The notes beneath the pieces were generated by a model. That model was not told the origin of the DNA. It worked only from the letters and a program-made list of their open reading frames with translations, and searched no databases. Shown here in pieces: positions 43,920 to 53,148 of a DNA stretch of 64,000 nt (its first letter is position 1; each line of letters starts with the position of its first letter). The position numbers were made by a program, and so were the translations under genes. This stretch comes from Aquidulcibacter sp. Its GTDB lineage: Bacteria; Pseudomonadota; Alphaproteobacteria; Caulobacterales; Aquidulcibacteraceae. The stretch covers positions 1 to 64,000 of the forward strand of contig JAPZTJ010000002.1 in NCBI GenBank assembly GCA_027532555.1, in the 5' to 3' direction.

Positions 43920-44061
43920 TGCGCGATTCCTTCAAGGACCCCTTTCCTAGCAGAGGCCCTGCATGCCCGTCGAGATGGATGGCTTGATTGAGCAACGCAA
44001 GCCGACCACAAACTGACACCCAGCCCTCGCTTCAGACAAGCTATCGCCCTACATAGTTGGC

Positions 44062-45408
44062 ATGAGTGAAGATCGTGAGCGCAATCGATTAAGTGGCCGA
44101 CTGAGCCGTGTTGCCCGTGTGGGGGTCAATATGGGTGCGGCTGCAGCCACGTTTGGTGCCCAGAGGCTAGTCGGCGGCAGTGATGCCGACAAGACCATAG
44201 CCATTGCGCTGCGCCAAGCGCTCGGCAAAACCCGTGGCCCCTTGATGAAGGTGGCTCAGATATTGGCGACCATTCCCGACTTCTTGCCCCCTGAGTATGC
44301 TGAAGAGCTAGCCGCCCTTCAATCCAATGCGCCCTCCATGGGCTGGCCTTTTGTTAAGCGGCGGATGCGCGCCGAATTGGGCCCGGATTGGGAAAGCCGT
44401 TTTGCGAGCTTTGAGCGCGAAGCAGCACATGCCGCCTCGCTCGGCCAAGTCCACCGCGCCACCCTACATGATGGCCGCTTAGTCGCCTGCAAATTGCAAT
44501 ATCCAGATATGTCGAGCGCGGTTGAGTCTGACGTGGCGCAACTAAAATCCCTGCTCAGCCTGTTTCGGACCTTTGAGAAATCCCTCGACCCCAGCGAAGC
44601 GGTCGAAGAGGTTACGGACCGTTTGCGCGAAGAACTTGATTACACCCGCGAACGCCAACACATGCGACTTTACGGCGATCTCTTGGGGGAGCAGGCCGAC
44701 ATTGCGTGCCCAAAGCCCATTGACGACCTGTCAACCGGACGGCTTTTGACGATGACTTGGCTCGACGGCGCGCCGCTTTTGACTTTTAAGGACGCCCCGC
44801 AAGAAGAACGCGACCGCATCGCGACTTTGTTGTTCAAGGCGTGGTGGGTGCCTATGATGGCCACAGGTGTCATCCATGGCGACCCGCATTTGGGCAACTA
44901 TTCGCTGACGTCGGGTGCAAATCGGCTCAACCTCCTAGACTTTGGCTGCGTCCGGATATTCCCACCGCGTTTTGTGGCAGGCGTCGTGCAGCTCTATCTT
45001 TCGCTGGAGCGCGACGACTTTGAAGGCACGATGGCCGCCTATGAGATTTGGGGTTTTAAGGGACTGACGCGCAAATTAGCCGAAGTCCTGAACTTGTGGG
45101 CCCGCTTCATTTATGCGCCTCTTCTCGATAATCGCGTACGCACAGTTGCCGACGGTGTAGCCCCCGGTGACTATGGACGAAAAGAAGCCTTTGAAGTGCG
45201 CAATCTGTTGAAAGAACATGGTCCAGTGACCATCCCGCGCGAGTTCGTCTTTATGGATCGTGCGGCCATTGGTTTAGGTGCCGCTTATCTACATTTGGGT
45301 GCCAAGCTCAATTTCTATGAATTGTTCCAGAACTCTATCGCAGGCTTTAACGAGCCCGACCTCGGTGCGCGACAAGATCAGGCCTTGCAGCGAGTTGGCT
45401 TGCGCTGA
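44062..45408 (+). CDS. ABC1 atypical kinase (UbiB/AarF-like)
   Basis: 448 residues of the UbiB/ADCK3 family. The Ala-rich loop is AAHAASLGQVHRA, the catalytic-loop region is GVIHGDPHLGNY and the DFG motif is LLDFGCVR. The family-specific KxGQ motif is altered to KVAQ (Lys63 to Gln66). Family members support ubiquinone synthesis or act in lipid handling. No ubi gene is adjacent, and the alpha/beta-hydrolase gene downstream (67 bp) may be co-transcribed. The ribosome site at the ATG is weak. Confidence 0.9.
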   Translation: MSEDRERNRLSGRLSRVARVGVNMGAAAATFGAQRLVGGSDADKTIAIALRQALGKTRGPLMKVAQILATIPDFLPPEYAEELAALQSNAPSMGWPFVKRRMRAELGPDWESRFASFEREAAHAASLGQVHRATLHDGRLVACKLQYPDMSSAVESDVAQLKSLLSLFRTFEKSLDPSEAVEEVTDRLREELDYTRERQHMRLYGDLLGEQADIACPKPIDDLSTGRLLTMTWLDGAPLLTFKDAPQEERDRIATLLFKAWWVPMMATGVIHGDPHLGNYSLTSGANRLNLLDFGCVRIFPPRFVAGVVQLYLSLERDDFEGTMAAYEIWGFKGLTRKLAEVLNLWARFIYAPLLDNRVRTVADGVAPGDYGRKEAFEVRNLLKEHGPVTIPREFVFMDRAAIGLGAAYLHLGAKLNFYELFQNSIAGFNEPDLGARQDQALQRVGLR

Positions 45409-45475
45409 AATCTTAGCGGCCCTTGACGCAAGGTCACGGCTTGCTCAAGCGCCCGCCTTAGGCCAAGTCGGGAGC

Positions 45476-46480
45476 ATGACAGAGGCTAGCCCCAATAATC
45501 TTGTTCGTTCCGAACTTTCTTCCGTGCCAGAAGTCGCCGAAGGCAGCCGCGATAGGGGGCCGTTGGAAGCCTATGGCGGTGAACGTCCAACCTATCCCGC
45601 TTGGGCGTTGGACGCGATTTCGCACGCGCCAGAAATCAAGCACTTTCAGGTCGAAGGGGCAAAGTTAGAGCTGCTGATGTGGGGCACCATTGGCCAACCG
45701 GGCGTGCTTCTTTTGCATGGGAATGGCGCACATGCTGGCTGGTGGAGCTTTATCGCACCATTTCTTGCCAAAGCAGGTTATCGCGTCGCGGCTCTCTCCT
45801 TTTCTGGTATGGGTGGATCAGACTGGCGTGAAACCTACACGATGGACTTGTTTGCAGACGAGGTCTTAGGAGCCTGTGATCAGGCGGCGCTCGCAGCAAG
45901 TGGTCGAGCCCCGGTAATTGTGGCCCACTCTTTTGGAGGCGTGCCCGCAATCTATACGGCGCTAAAAGCAGCCGACCGTGTGGGCGGGCTCATCTTGCTC
46001 GACAGCCCGATCGAGCCGCCCGGTGAGGAATGGAAGGGTCCACCCAAGCGCACTGCACCAAATCGGGTCTATGCTACTCTCAACGAAGGCTTAGCCCGCT
46101 TTCGTCTGGCCCCACCGCAGACTTGCGAGAACCACTGGGCATTGGACCATATTGCGCGGGGATCATTGAAGCAGGTGCAAGGCGGCTGGACTTGGCAGTT
46201 TGACCCATTCTTATGGAATAGCTTTTCGCCCATGATCATGTCGGAGCGCGCCAGCCGCCTTCAGGTTCCGACAATTGTCATGCGAGGCGGTAACTCATTT
46301 TTGATGGAAGACCGCATCTTTAACTATATGAAGACGATTTTCCCTGCAGGTACAGGCTTTGTCACTATTCCAGAAGCACAGCATCATTTGCTGTTAGACC
46401 AGCCCTTGGCAACCATTGCCGCATTGGAATCCAGTTTGGCTGGCATCTGTATCTTGCCTAAGACCCCGATGCGCGGCTAA
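45476..46480 (+). CDS. Alpha/beta hydrolase
   Basis: 334 residues: VLLLHGNGAHAGWW (oxyanion region), nucleophile Ser152 in VAHSFGGVP, and a C-terminal His in IPEAQHHLLLDQP. An insert between strands 6 and 7 (KRTAPNRVYATLNEGLARFR) forms a cap. Substrate unknown. The start at 45476 is the first ATG after the ABC1 stop; GGGAG is only one base upstream, so the start is uncertain. The frame opens at 45278, within the ABC1 gene. Confidence 0.82.
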   Translation: MTEASPNNLVRSELSSVPEVAEGSRDRGPLEAYGGERPTYPAWALDAISHAPEIKHFQVEGAKLELLMWGTIGQPGVLLLHGNGAHAGWWSFIAPFLAKAGYRVAALSFSGMGGSDWRETYTMDLFADEVLGACDQAALAASGRAPVIVAHSFGGVPAIYTALKAADRVGGLILLDSPIEPPGEEWKGPPKRTAPNRVYATLNEGLARFRLAPPQTCENHWALDHIARGSLKQVQGGWTWQFDPFLWNSFSPMIMSERASRLQVPTIVMRGGNSFLMEDRIFNYMKTIFPAGTGFVTIPEAQHHLLLDQPLATIAALESSLAGICILPKTPMRG

Positions 46481-46503
46481 GAGGGGCATAACGGAGAGTT
46501 CAT

Positions 46504-46812
46504 ATGGCCAGCCACGACGATCACTACACCCCCGGCGAAATGGATATTGCAGAGCAGTCTGCCATGTATCAGTCGTTTTTGGTTGCAACACAGTGGGGTT
46601 GTGTCCTGATCTCGGCCATGGTGGCTTGTATGGCACTCATTTGGGGCGCTGATGTGCCTTGGTTGCAAGCGGTGCTGGGCTGTGGCGCTTTGTCGATCGT
46701 TGCCGGTCTCGGCATGAAGATGGGTAGTGCTTTCACGATTACGTCGGTTTTGATCACCATCATCGGCTTGATTTCCGGCGGTATCTCCACCGTCGTCGGC
46801 ATGTTCATTTAA
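46504..46812 (+). CDS. aa3-type cytochrome c oxidase subunit IV
   Basis: 102 residues: a short soluble N-terminus containing MDIAEQSAMYQSFL, then the membrane helix FLVATQWGCVLISAMVACMALI, and further hydrophobic segments (IVAGLGMKMG, SVLITIIGLISGG). The MDIAEQxxxYxxFL motif is the signature of the small subunit found with alphaproteobacterial aa3 oxidases. Most such subunits are shorter, with a single helix; this one is extended by two hydrophobic segments. The main oxidase genes are not in the window. GGAGAG precedes the start. Confidence 0.82.
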   Translation: MASHDDHYTPGEMDIAEQSAMYQSFLVATQWGCVLISAMVACMALIWGADVPWLQAVLGCGALSIVAGLGMKMGSAFTITSVLITIIGLISGGISTVVGMFI

Positions 46813-46854
46813 AGCGGACTGCCAACCGCACGGCCAACCGCAAGGATAGGCTCT

Positions 46855-46873
46855 GGGGTCACTTAAAGACCCC
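46855..46873. terminator. Hairpin after the COX IV gene
   Basis: GGGGTC (46855-46860) and GACCCC (46868-46873), a 6-bp stem with a 7-nt loop. It lies between COX IV and zapA, and no T run follows. Two direct copies of GCCAACCGCA (46821-46830 and 46833-46842) lie nearby. Confidence 0.35.
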
Positions 46874-46948
46874 ATTCCAATGCAGGTTAAACACTGGTGT
46901 TTTGACCAGAACCGGTTTTAAATCTGACCGAACCCACGGAGCCGTGTA

Positions 46949-47302
46949 TTGGCCAAAGTACAGATTGAAATAAATGGACGCAGATATGCGATTGGCTGCG
47001 ATGAAGGCCAAGAAGATCATGTCATGCGCTTGGCTCGCTATTTCGATGAGCATGTTAAACGGCTAGCCAGTTCCGTTGGGCAAATTGGTGACCAAAGACT
47101 TTTCTTGATGGGTGCTTTGATCGTCGCGGACGAGATGAACGAATTGAAAGTGCGTCTCGACAAAGCTGAAGCAGAGATTGCGCGCTTGAGTGACATTCGA
47201 GCACAAGCTGCCCAAGCTGCCCTTGATCCAACCCCGGTTACAGCCTTGGACGGTGCGGCGGGTCGACTTGAGGCGTTGGCAGCGCGGTTAGAGCAAGCCT
47301 GA
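46949..47302 (+). CDS. zapA: Cell division protein ZapA
   Basis: 117 residues: VQIEINGRRYAIGCDEGQEDHVMRLA is the ZapA head domain, followed by a coiled-coil tail (VRLDKAEAEIARLSDIRAQAA). ZapA crosslinks FtsZ filaments at the Z ring. The start is a TTG at 46949 with GGAG seven bases upstream; no ATG is available in frame nearby. The 3' end overlaps the convergent helicase by 15 bp. 6S RNA, often found after zapA in this class, does not fit here because the helicase gene begins immediately. Confidence 0.9.
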   Translation: MAKVQIEINGRRYAIGCDEGQEDHVMRLARYFDEHVKRLASSVGQIGDQRLFLMGALIVADEMNELKVRLDKAEAEIARLSDIRAQAAQAALDPTPVTALDGAAGRLEALAARLEQA

Positions 47303-49795
47303 ACCATCAGGGCCCATTGCTTCGCGCAACAAGCTATCACCCGCAACTTCTTCCAGAATAGTCTCCAGCGCCTGCCCATTGACGGGCACTTTGCCGATCT
47401 CCAGCATCAGTGGCACCGCAAAGGGCGAAATTCGGTCGAGCTTTTGATGGCTGACTTGGCCTGCAATACGTTTCAGACATTCTGATAGCCGCCTGATGTC
47501 CAAAAGCCCCTCACCAGCTTCATGGCGCGCAGCCTCCAATAAAATATGGTTTGGCTGGTGGCGGCGTAATACATCAAAAATCAAATCCGACGAAAAGGTA
47601 ACTTGCCGGCCAGTCTTGGTCTTGCCGATTTGGTTTTGCTCAATCAGGCCGGCAATGACTGCGCAGGTGCGAAACGTCCGTTTCATCAAGACGCTTTCTT
47701 CCAGCCATTCCTCTAGATCATCCCCCAGCATATCCTGGTCAAAAAGATGATCCATATCCACGCGAGCCATATCCTTCAGGCCCCACACCGATATCGCGTA
47801 ATCATTGGCAACAAAGCCCAGTGGATCGAGCCCCAGCCGTTCAAGGCGGCGAGTCAGCAACATGCCGAGCGTCTGATGAGCTAAGCGGCCCTCAAACGGA
47901 TAGCACGCGAGGTGGAAGCGGTTGCCACGTGGAAATGTTTCCACCAAGATTTCTTTATCCTGAGGAATAATCGAGAGGTAACTTTGCATCTGCAGCCATT
48001 CCTGCAACTGCGGATGCAAGGTCGGCCAATAGCTTTTGTTGGCGATCATGGTGCGCACACGGCCCGCTAGATAGGTCGAGAGCGGAAATTTACCACCTGC
48101 CCAAGACGGCACTTTTGGCGATTGGTCATGCGCGTTGCTGACCAGACAATCGGTGCCCGAGACCCCTTCAAAGCGCCAGACCTCGCCAGCGAACAAAAAA
48201 GTATCACGCGGCGACAAACCATCGACAAAATATTCCTCAATCTCACCGACTACACGGCCGCCCACAAATGTGCTGCCCCCCGCTGGCGTTCCAGGTCGGC
48301 GAGAGCGGTTTGCAGAAACTTGGCGAACCTTCAAAACAGGCTCCGCCACAATCGAGCCCACATTCATGCGCCAAGCCCGTGCGGCCTCGCGATTGCGGCA
48401 CAAGAGGCGGCCCTGCCCGTCGCGGATTAATCGGGCAAAGCGGTCATAGGTTTTGAGGGCATAGCCACCATCGGTTACAAAGCCCAAGACCCGATCAAAT
48501 TGTTCGCGCGGCAACAGATGATAGGGTCCTGCAGAGGTGACCTCTGCAAAGAGGTCATCGGGTTGAAACGGGCCTCCAACGGCGCATCCCATAATATGCT
48601 GCGCCAATATATCGATCGCGCCGTGCCTGGGAACAGGACCATCAAGATGTTGCGCCAAGACCGCATCGCGGGCGGCTTGGCACTCTAGCATTTCAAACCG
48701 ATTGGTTGGCACCAGAACTGCCTTGGAGACTTCATCCAGCCGGTGATTGGACCGACCGATCCGTTGAAGTAGGCGAGAGGAGCCTTTGGGTGCTCCCATT
48801 TGAATCACGAGATCGACATTGCCCCAATCAATCCCAAGATCGAGCGTTGACGTACAAACAATGGCGCGCAAACGGCCCTGCGCCATCGCCTCTTCCACCT
48901 TCCGGCGCTGCGATACATCGAGTGAGCCATGATGCAGCGCGATTGGAAGATTGGCGTCGTTGATCTTCCAGAGTTCCTGAAAAGCCAGTTCGGCCTGAAA
49001 ACGCGTGTTCACAAAGACCAGAGCCATCTGGGTTTGTTTGATCGCTTGATAGACCTCTTGCATAGCATGACGGCCCGTGTGCCCGGCCCAAGGAACCCGT
49101 TCTTCAGACAAGAGCATCGAGATATCAGGTGCTACGCCCTTTGGCCCGCGCACAATGCGGGCAAAGCGGGCCTCAGAGCCGCCCTGCGGCGCAATCCACT
49201 TAGCCAAGGCCAACTCATCAGCGACGGTAGCAGATAGGCCCGTACGGCGGGCTGAGGGGGCAAAGCGCTGCAAGGCAGCCATCCCCAACGCCAAGAGATC
49301 TCCGCGCTTAGTGGGTGCGAGGGCATGAGCCTCGTCAATGATAATCCGCTTGAGCCCTTGAAACAGATTAGCCGCATCTGGCATGCCGACAAAAAGGGCA
49401 ACTTGTTCAGGTGTGGTCAGCAAGAGGTCAGGCGGATCATAGCGCTGGCGCTGTCGTTTTGCCGTTGGTGTATCACCGGTCCTTGTTTCCACCCGAACCG
49501 GCAGTCCCATCTCGCCAACGGGGGTCATCAGATTGCGTTCGACATCCACCGCCAAGGCCTTGAGCGGCGAGATATAGAGCGTGTGGAGACCACGCGGCTG
49601 TTGAACAGGCTCGGCCAGTTCAATCAGACTGGGCAAAAAGCCGGCCAAAGTCTTCCCAGCCCCGGTGGGCGCGATCAGGAGACTATGCTCGCCAGCTTGA
49701 TCGGCCGCCAAAAGATCAAGCTGATGGGCGCGTGGGGCCCAGTTACGTCCCGTGAACCAAGCTTGAAAAGCTGTTGGCAGAACGAAAGCACTCAT
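47288..49795 (-). CDS. Lhr-type DEAD/DEAH-box helicase (ligase-associated DNA-damage response type)
   Basis: 835 residues. Walker A is APTGAGKTLAGFLP, DEAH is IIIDEAHAL, SAT is GLSATVADEL, and motif VI is RIGRSNHR. The winged-helix/DUF4145-like region and C-terminal domain of Lhr follow. Size matches the helicase found with an ATP-dependent ligase and an exonuclease in many alphaproteobacteria; those partners are not in this window, so the subfamily assignment is moderate. The start overlaps the MFS stop by ATGA. Confidence 0.87.
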   Translation of the reverse strand: MSAFVLPTAFQAWFTGRNWAPRAHQLDLLAADQAGEHSLLIAPTGAGKTLAGFLPSLIELAEPVQQPRGLHTLYISPLKALAVDVERNLMTPVGEMGLPVRVETRTGDTPTAKRQRQRYDPPDLLLTTPEQVALFVGMPDAANLFQGLKRIIIDEAHALAPTKRGDLLALGMAALQRFAPSARRTGLSATVADELALAKWIAPQGGSEARFARIVRGPKGVAPDISMLLSEERVPWAGHTGRHAMQEVYQAIKQTQMALVFVNTRFQAELAFQELWKINDANLPIALHHGSLDVSQRRKVEEAMAQGRLRAIVCTSTLDLGIDWGNVDLVIQMGAPKGSSRLLQRIGRSNHRLDEVSKAVLVPTNRFEMLECQAARDAVLAQHLDGPVPRHGAIDILAQHIMGCAVGGPFQPDDLFAEVTSAGPYHLLPREQFDRVLGFVTDGGYALKTYDRFARLIRDGQGRLLCRNREAARAWRMNVGSIVAEPVLKVRQVSANRSRRPGTPAGGSTFVGGRVVGEIEEYFVDGLSPRDTFLFAGEVWRFEGVSGTDCLVSNAHDQSPKVPSWAGGKFPLSTYLAGRVRTMIANKSYWPTLHPQLQEWLQMQSYLSIIPQDKEILVETFPRGNRFHLACYPFEGRLAHQTLGMLLTRRLERLGLDPLGFVANDYAISVWGLKDMARVDMDHLFDQDMLGDDLEEWLEESVLMKRTFRTCAVIAGLIEQNQIGKTKTGRQVTFSSDLIFDVLRRHQPNHILLEAARHEAGEGLLDIRRLSECLKRIAGQVSHQKLDRISPFAVPLMLEIGKVPVNGQALETILEEVAGDSLLREAMGPDGSGLL

Positions 49796-51093
49796 GGCTT
49801 GGTGTGGGGCTCCTCGCCGTCAGCCGACTTCCGACCCATCGCCAAGATCTGGCCAAGGACCGAGTTTGTTTGCACCGGGCCAAAGCCCACTTTTTCTTCA
49901 CGTGGGACTCCAGGCCGCCGCGCCGTGCGCCACAAAACCCACGGCACCATGATGGCAGATACCACCCCCGCTTGCCAAAAGATTGAGAGCGCGCTGCCCG
50001 TCACGTCAACCAACAGGCCGCCAATGGCCGGCCCAATAATGGTTCCTGCTGCCCAAACAAACAGGAGACCAGAGCTGGCAGCAGCCAGCTCAGCTCTAGG
50101 TGTGCGGTCCCCCAAATGCGCGACTGCAATACCGTAATAGGACAAGGCCCCCGCCCCCCAGATGCCAAACAGGATGGTATTGAAGGTGAGCGAAAGCTCC
50201 GCGCCTAAAGTGGCCAGAACAAAGGCTGCGATTCCTGGAACGCCAATCAGCGTGGCTAGGACGATGCGTCGATCTATCCGGTCAGACAATTTGCCTGCGT
50301 GCCATTGAATGAGCAACGAGCCGATCCAAGCGGCGGCTTGGAATGTCGCTGCAGCCTGCGGCCCGCCCCGCTCGCTGGCATAGAGCGGGGCTAGCGACAA
50401 AACAGCGCCATTGACCAACCCGGAGCCAACGGCGGCAACAAAGGCTGCCGGTGCAAGCTTAAACAGTCGAGATGGCAACATGCGCAACACCGTCGCAGGC
50501 GGTGGTGGACTGGTATCCGCGATGGAGATCGGCACCAGAGACAATGCCAGAAAGGCAGCGGCGGCCATGATCGGCCCAGGTGCATTGGGCTCTGGATGAG
50601 TAAAGCCAATGATGAAGGGCCCGGACACGAGCCCCAGCTTAGTGCACAGCATGTAAAAGCCGGTAACATCGCCGCGCCGCGCATTGGGGATCGCAGACGC
50701 CATCCAACCCTCGGCTGCTGCAAACATTACCGCAATCGCGGCCCCGGCCAGCAAGCGGCTGATCGCCCAAGCCCAAGCAGAATCACTGGCATAAAGCAAA
50801 AGTGTGGTCACACAGGCGATGGATGCGGCAGCCGCGTAGCTGCGAATCGCCCCGATGGCGCGCAACATAATCGGCGCAAACCAAGCCCCGGCCAGAAAGC
50901 CAAGACCATAGGCAGACGCAACCAAGCCAATCTGACTGCCGGTAAACTGAAGCGCCTGCATCTGAAGCGGCAGCCAAACACTTAATAGGCCGCCGGCAAT
51001 CTGCAACAATGTCTGCCCCCCAATCAGGGAGGCGACATCACGCATCGGATTTCCCCTTGGGGTACCTGACGGCCGGGAGACTGGATCGCTCAT
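49792..51093 (-). CDS. MFS transporter (YcaD-like)
   Basis: 433 residues with 12 membrane helices. The MFS motif A region is KLSDRIDRR in the second half; the first half has GAWFAPIMLRAIGAIRS. Overall, GLVASAYGLGFLAG and AELAAASSGLLFVWAAGTIIGPAIGG resemble the YcaD-type group of unknown substrate. It overlaps the helicase start by ATGA. The ribosome site upstream of the ATG at 51093 is not clear. Confidence 0.82.
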   Translation of the reverse strand: MSDPVSRPSGTPRGNPMRDVASLIGGQTLLQIAGGLLSVWLPLQMQALQFTGSQIGLVASAYGLGFLAGAWFAPIMLRAIGAIRSYAAAASIACVTTLLLYASDSAWAWAISRLLAGAAIAVMFAAAEGWMASAIPNARRGDVTGFYMLCTKLGLVSGPFIIGFTHPEPNAPGPIMAAAAFLALSLVPISIADTSPPPPATVLRMLPSRLFKLAPAAFVAAVGSGLVNGAVLSLAPLYASERGGPQAAATFQAAAWIGSLLIQWHAGKLSDRIDRRIVLATLIGVPGIAAFVLATLGAELSLTFNTILFGIWGAGALSYYGIAVAHLGDRTPRAELAAASSGLLFVWAAGTIIGPAIGGLLVDVTGSALSIFWQAGVVSAIMVPWVLWRTARRPGVPREEKVGFGPVQTNSVLGQILAMGRKSADGEEPHTKP

Positions 51094-51208
51094 GGATCAA
51101 CGATAGGCCCTGATTGGGCACAGGGCCAGAATGTTTCCACATCGCGACCAAGCTTTGTTCACACCCTAGCAAGGTAGGCTCTGGCAAACTATGGGTTGGA
51201 GTTATCTG

Positions 51209-51742
51209 ATGCGGCCATCTCAATCTATGCCTAAACCTTCGAGCGCTTTTGCAACGCTCATAACCGCCTTACTGGTAACTGCCTTGCTCGTTGTGTCCGC
51301 AGAGGGCAAGCCAAAGAAGCCTACCGGCTTGCGGGGCGGAACTACTGCAGGTGCGGCTCCGGTTAACCCAGCGCAGGCTTGGTTGGGTCAATCTATTTGG
51401 CGTCCGACATCTTGTGATCAGAAGGAAAATTTCCAGACCTTTAGTTTCACCGCGTCGCCACAAGTGGAAGTGGGATCTGGGATAAAGGGCGATGGCGAAA
51501 AACTAGAGTTGTTGCGCGTTGGCACCAGCCCTGACGGCCTGATTGAAATTGAAACCCGGGTTTGTGCGCCGGTCGGCTGTAATCAGACCGTCGAGCGTTA
51601 CAAGAAGACTGGCCCAAACCAAATGCAGGAGTGGCACTTTGAGGGCCGACTGCCTGAGCTTCAGCCCTATGTGTTGGTTCGTGACGGCCAAGCCGTCGAT
51701 GGCTCCGGCCCCGGTCGTTTATTTAACCGATGCCCGAACTAA
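51209..51742 (+). CDS. Secreted protein of unknown function
   Basis: 177 residues. A signal peptide (ATLITALLVTALLVVSAEG) and a basic linker are followed by a region with SCDQKENFQTF, LIEIETRVCAPVGCNQTVERY and RLFNRCPN. Four Cys residues (two or more disulphides) suggest a folded periplasmic domain. I recognise no family. GGAG is seven bases before the ATG at 51209; an ATG at 51191 is an alternative. The 3' end interlocks with proA (4 bp). Confidence 0.7.
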   Translation: MRPSQSMPKPSSAFATLITALLVTALLVVSAEGKPKKPTGLRGGTTAGAAPVNPAQAWLGQSIWRPTSCDQKENFQTFSFTASPQVEVGSGIKGDGEKLELLRVGTSPDGLIEIETRVCAPVGCNQTVERYKKTGPNQMQEWHFEGRLPELQPYVLVRDGQAVDGSGPGRLFNRCPN

Positions 51743-53019
51743 GGTCTCGCTTGGCCTGAGCCGCGTACTACATATTTGTAGGTCGTCAGCCCTTCGGCTC
51801 CAACGGGCCCACGTGCGTGCAAGCGGCCCGTGCCAATGCCGATCTCGCCACCAAAGCCAAACTCGCCACCATCGGCAAATTGGGTAGAAGCATTGACCAA
51901 AACGATGGCGCTATCAACCTCATGTAAGAAACGCTCAGCCGCAGCGTGATCCTCAGTCACGATTGCATCCGTATGGCCAGAGCCATAGCGCGCGATGTGG
52001 GCCACCGCCGCTTCAATTCCGGGGACTACCGCTACAGATAGGACCGGCGCGAGATATTCGGTGCGCCAATCTTCCTCAGTTGCTTCCGCCATCGGCACAA
52101 TGGCTTGCGCGGCATCATCGCCGCGTAGCTCACAGCCTTTGTCCATCAGCGCCGCCGCAATCTTGGGGAGTAGGGCGGCGGCAATTGCTTCGTCGATCAA
52201 AAGCGTCTCTGTAGACCCGCACACGCCGGTGCGACGCATTTTGGCATTGAGGGTTAAGGCGACAGCCTTTTCACGATCAGCGCCAACGTGAATATAGGTG
52301 TGACAAATGCCTTCCAAATGGCTCAGCACCGGCACACGAGCTTCTGCTTGCACGCGCGCGACGAGGCTTTTGCCCCCACGAGGGATGATCATGTCGATAG
52401 AGCCATTAAGGCCGGTCAACATCGCCCCTACGGCCGCGCGATCCGTCGTGCCGACTAATTGGATGGCATCTTCGGGCAGGCCAGCTTCGGCCAGTCCAGC
52501 GCGCAAAGCCTTGGTGATCTCGGTAGAGCTACCAATTGCGTCTGAACCGCCGCGCAAGATGACGCAATTGCCTGACCGCAGACATAAGGCCCCAGCATCG
52601 GCCGTGACATTTGGGCGGCTCTCATAGACAATGCCAATCACACCAATTGGAATTCGAACGCGCTGCATATGCAGGCCGTTGGGCCGCGTCCAGTCCTTCA
52701 TCACTTCGCCCAATTGATCGGGCTGACCCGCCACATCCTCTACCGCTGACGCCATGGCTTCCAATCGAGCTGGATCCAGTTTGAGACGATCAAGCATGGA
52801 AGCTGACAGACCTTCGGCCGCGCTGCGCGCCATATCTGTGTCATTGGCCGCTAATATGGCAGGTGCAGCCGCGCGGATTTGGCGCGCCATTGCCCTGAGA
52901 GCCGCAGACCGGATGGCCGCACTGGCTTCGCGAACTACTTTGGCTGCGGCACGTGCGCGGGTGCCCATCATCAACATCAGGGCTTCAGGTGTCTCTTGGG
53001 TCGGGACATGCATAGTCAT
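51739..53019 (-). CDS. proA: Gamma-glutamyl phosphate reductase
   Basis: 426 residues of the aldehyde-dehydrogenase superfamily: IGVIGIVYESRPNVTADAGALCLRSGN, the catalytic Cys in MRRTGVCGSTETLL, and EFGFGGEIGIGTGRLHARGPVG near the end. It makes glutamate 5-semialdehyde for proline synthesis. The proB kinase gene is not present next to it. In the M-T-M-H start, either of two ATGs could be used. Confidence 0.96.
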   Translation of the reverse strand: MTMHVPTQETPEALMLMMGTRARAAAKVVREASAAIRSAALRAMARQIRAAAPAILAANDTDMARSAAEGLSASMLDRLKLDPARLEAMASAVEDVAGQPDQLGEVMKDWTRPNGLHMQRVRIPIGVIGIVYESRPNVTADAGALCLRSGNCVILRGGSDAIGSSTEITKALRAGLAEAGLPEDAIQLVGTTDRAAVGAMLTGLNGSIDMIIPRGGKSLVARVQAEARVPVLSHLEGICHTYIHVGADREKAVALTLNAKMRRTGVCGSTETLLIDEAIAAALLPKIAAALMDKGCELRGDDAAQAIVPMAEATEEDWRTEYLAPVLSVAVVPGIEAAVAHIARYGSGHTDAIVTEDHAAAERFLHEVDSAIVLVNASTQFADGGEFGFGGEIGIGTGRLHARGPVGAEGLTTYKYVVRGSGQARP

Positions 53020-53148
53020 GCGCGCAAAATGCCTGCAACCAAGGCCGAAGACAAGGAGGCAGATAGCCCGTTGTCTGTGGCTTCCTGCGCGACATCGCCT
53101 AGGCGAGTTCGCGCAATCTGTTTAGGACGGAGGCGAAAGGAACACCTC

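Noticed and set aside
47303..47400. 6S RNA gene after zapA, as is common in this class
   Set aside because: The convergent helicase overlaps the zapA end, and its coding sequence continues there with clear motifs.
49325..50137. 270-codon plus-strand frame across the helicase and MFS genes
   Set aside because: Antisense to both, which have strong family motifs; low-complexity composition and no ribosome site.
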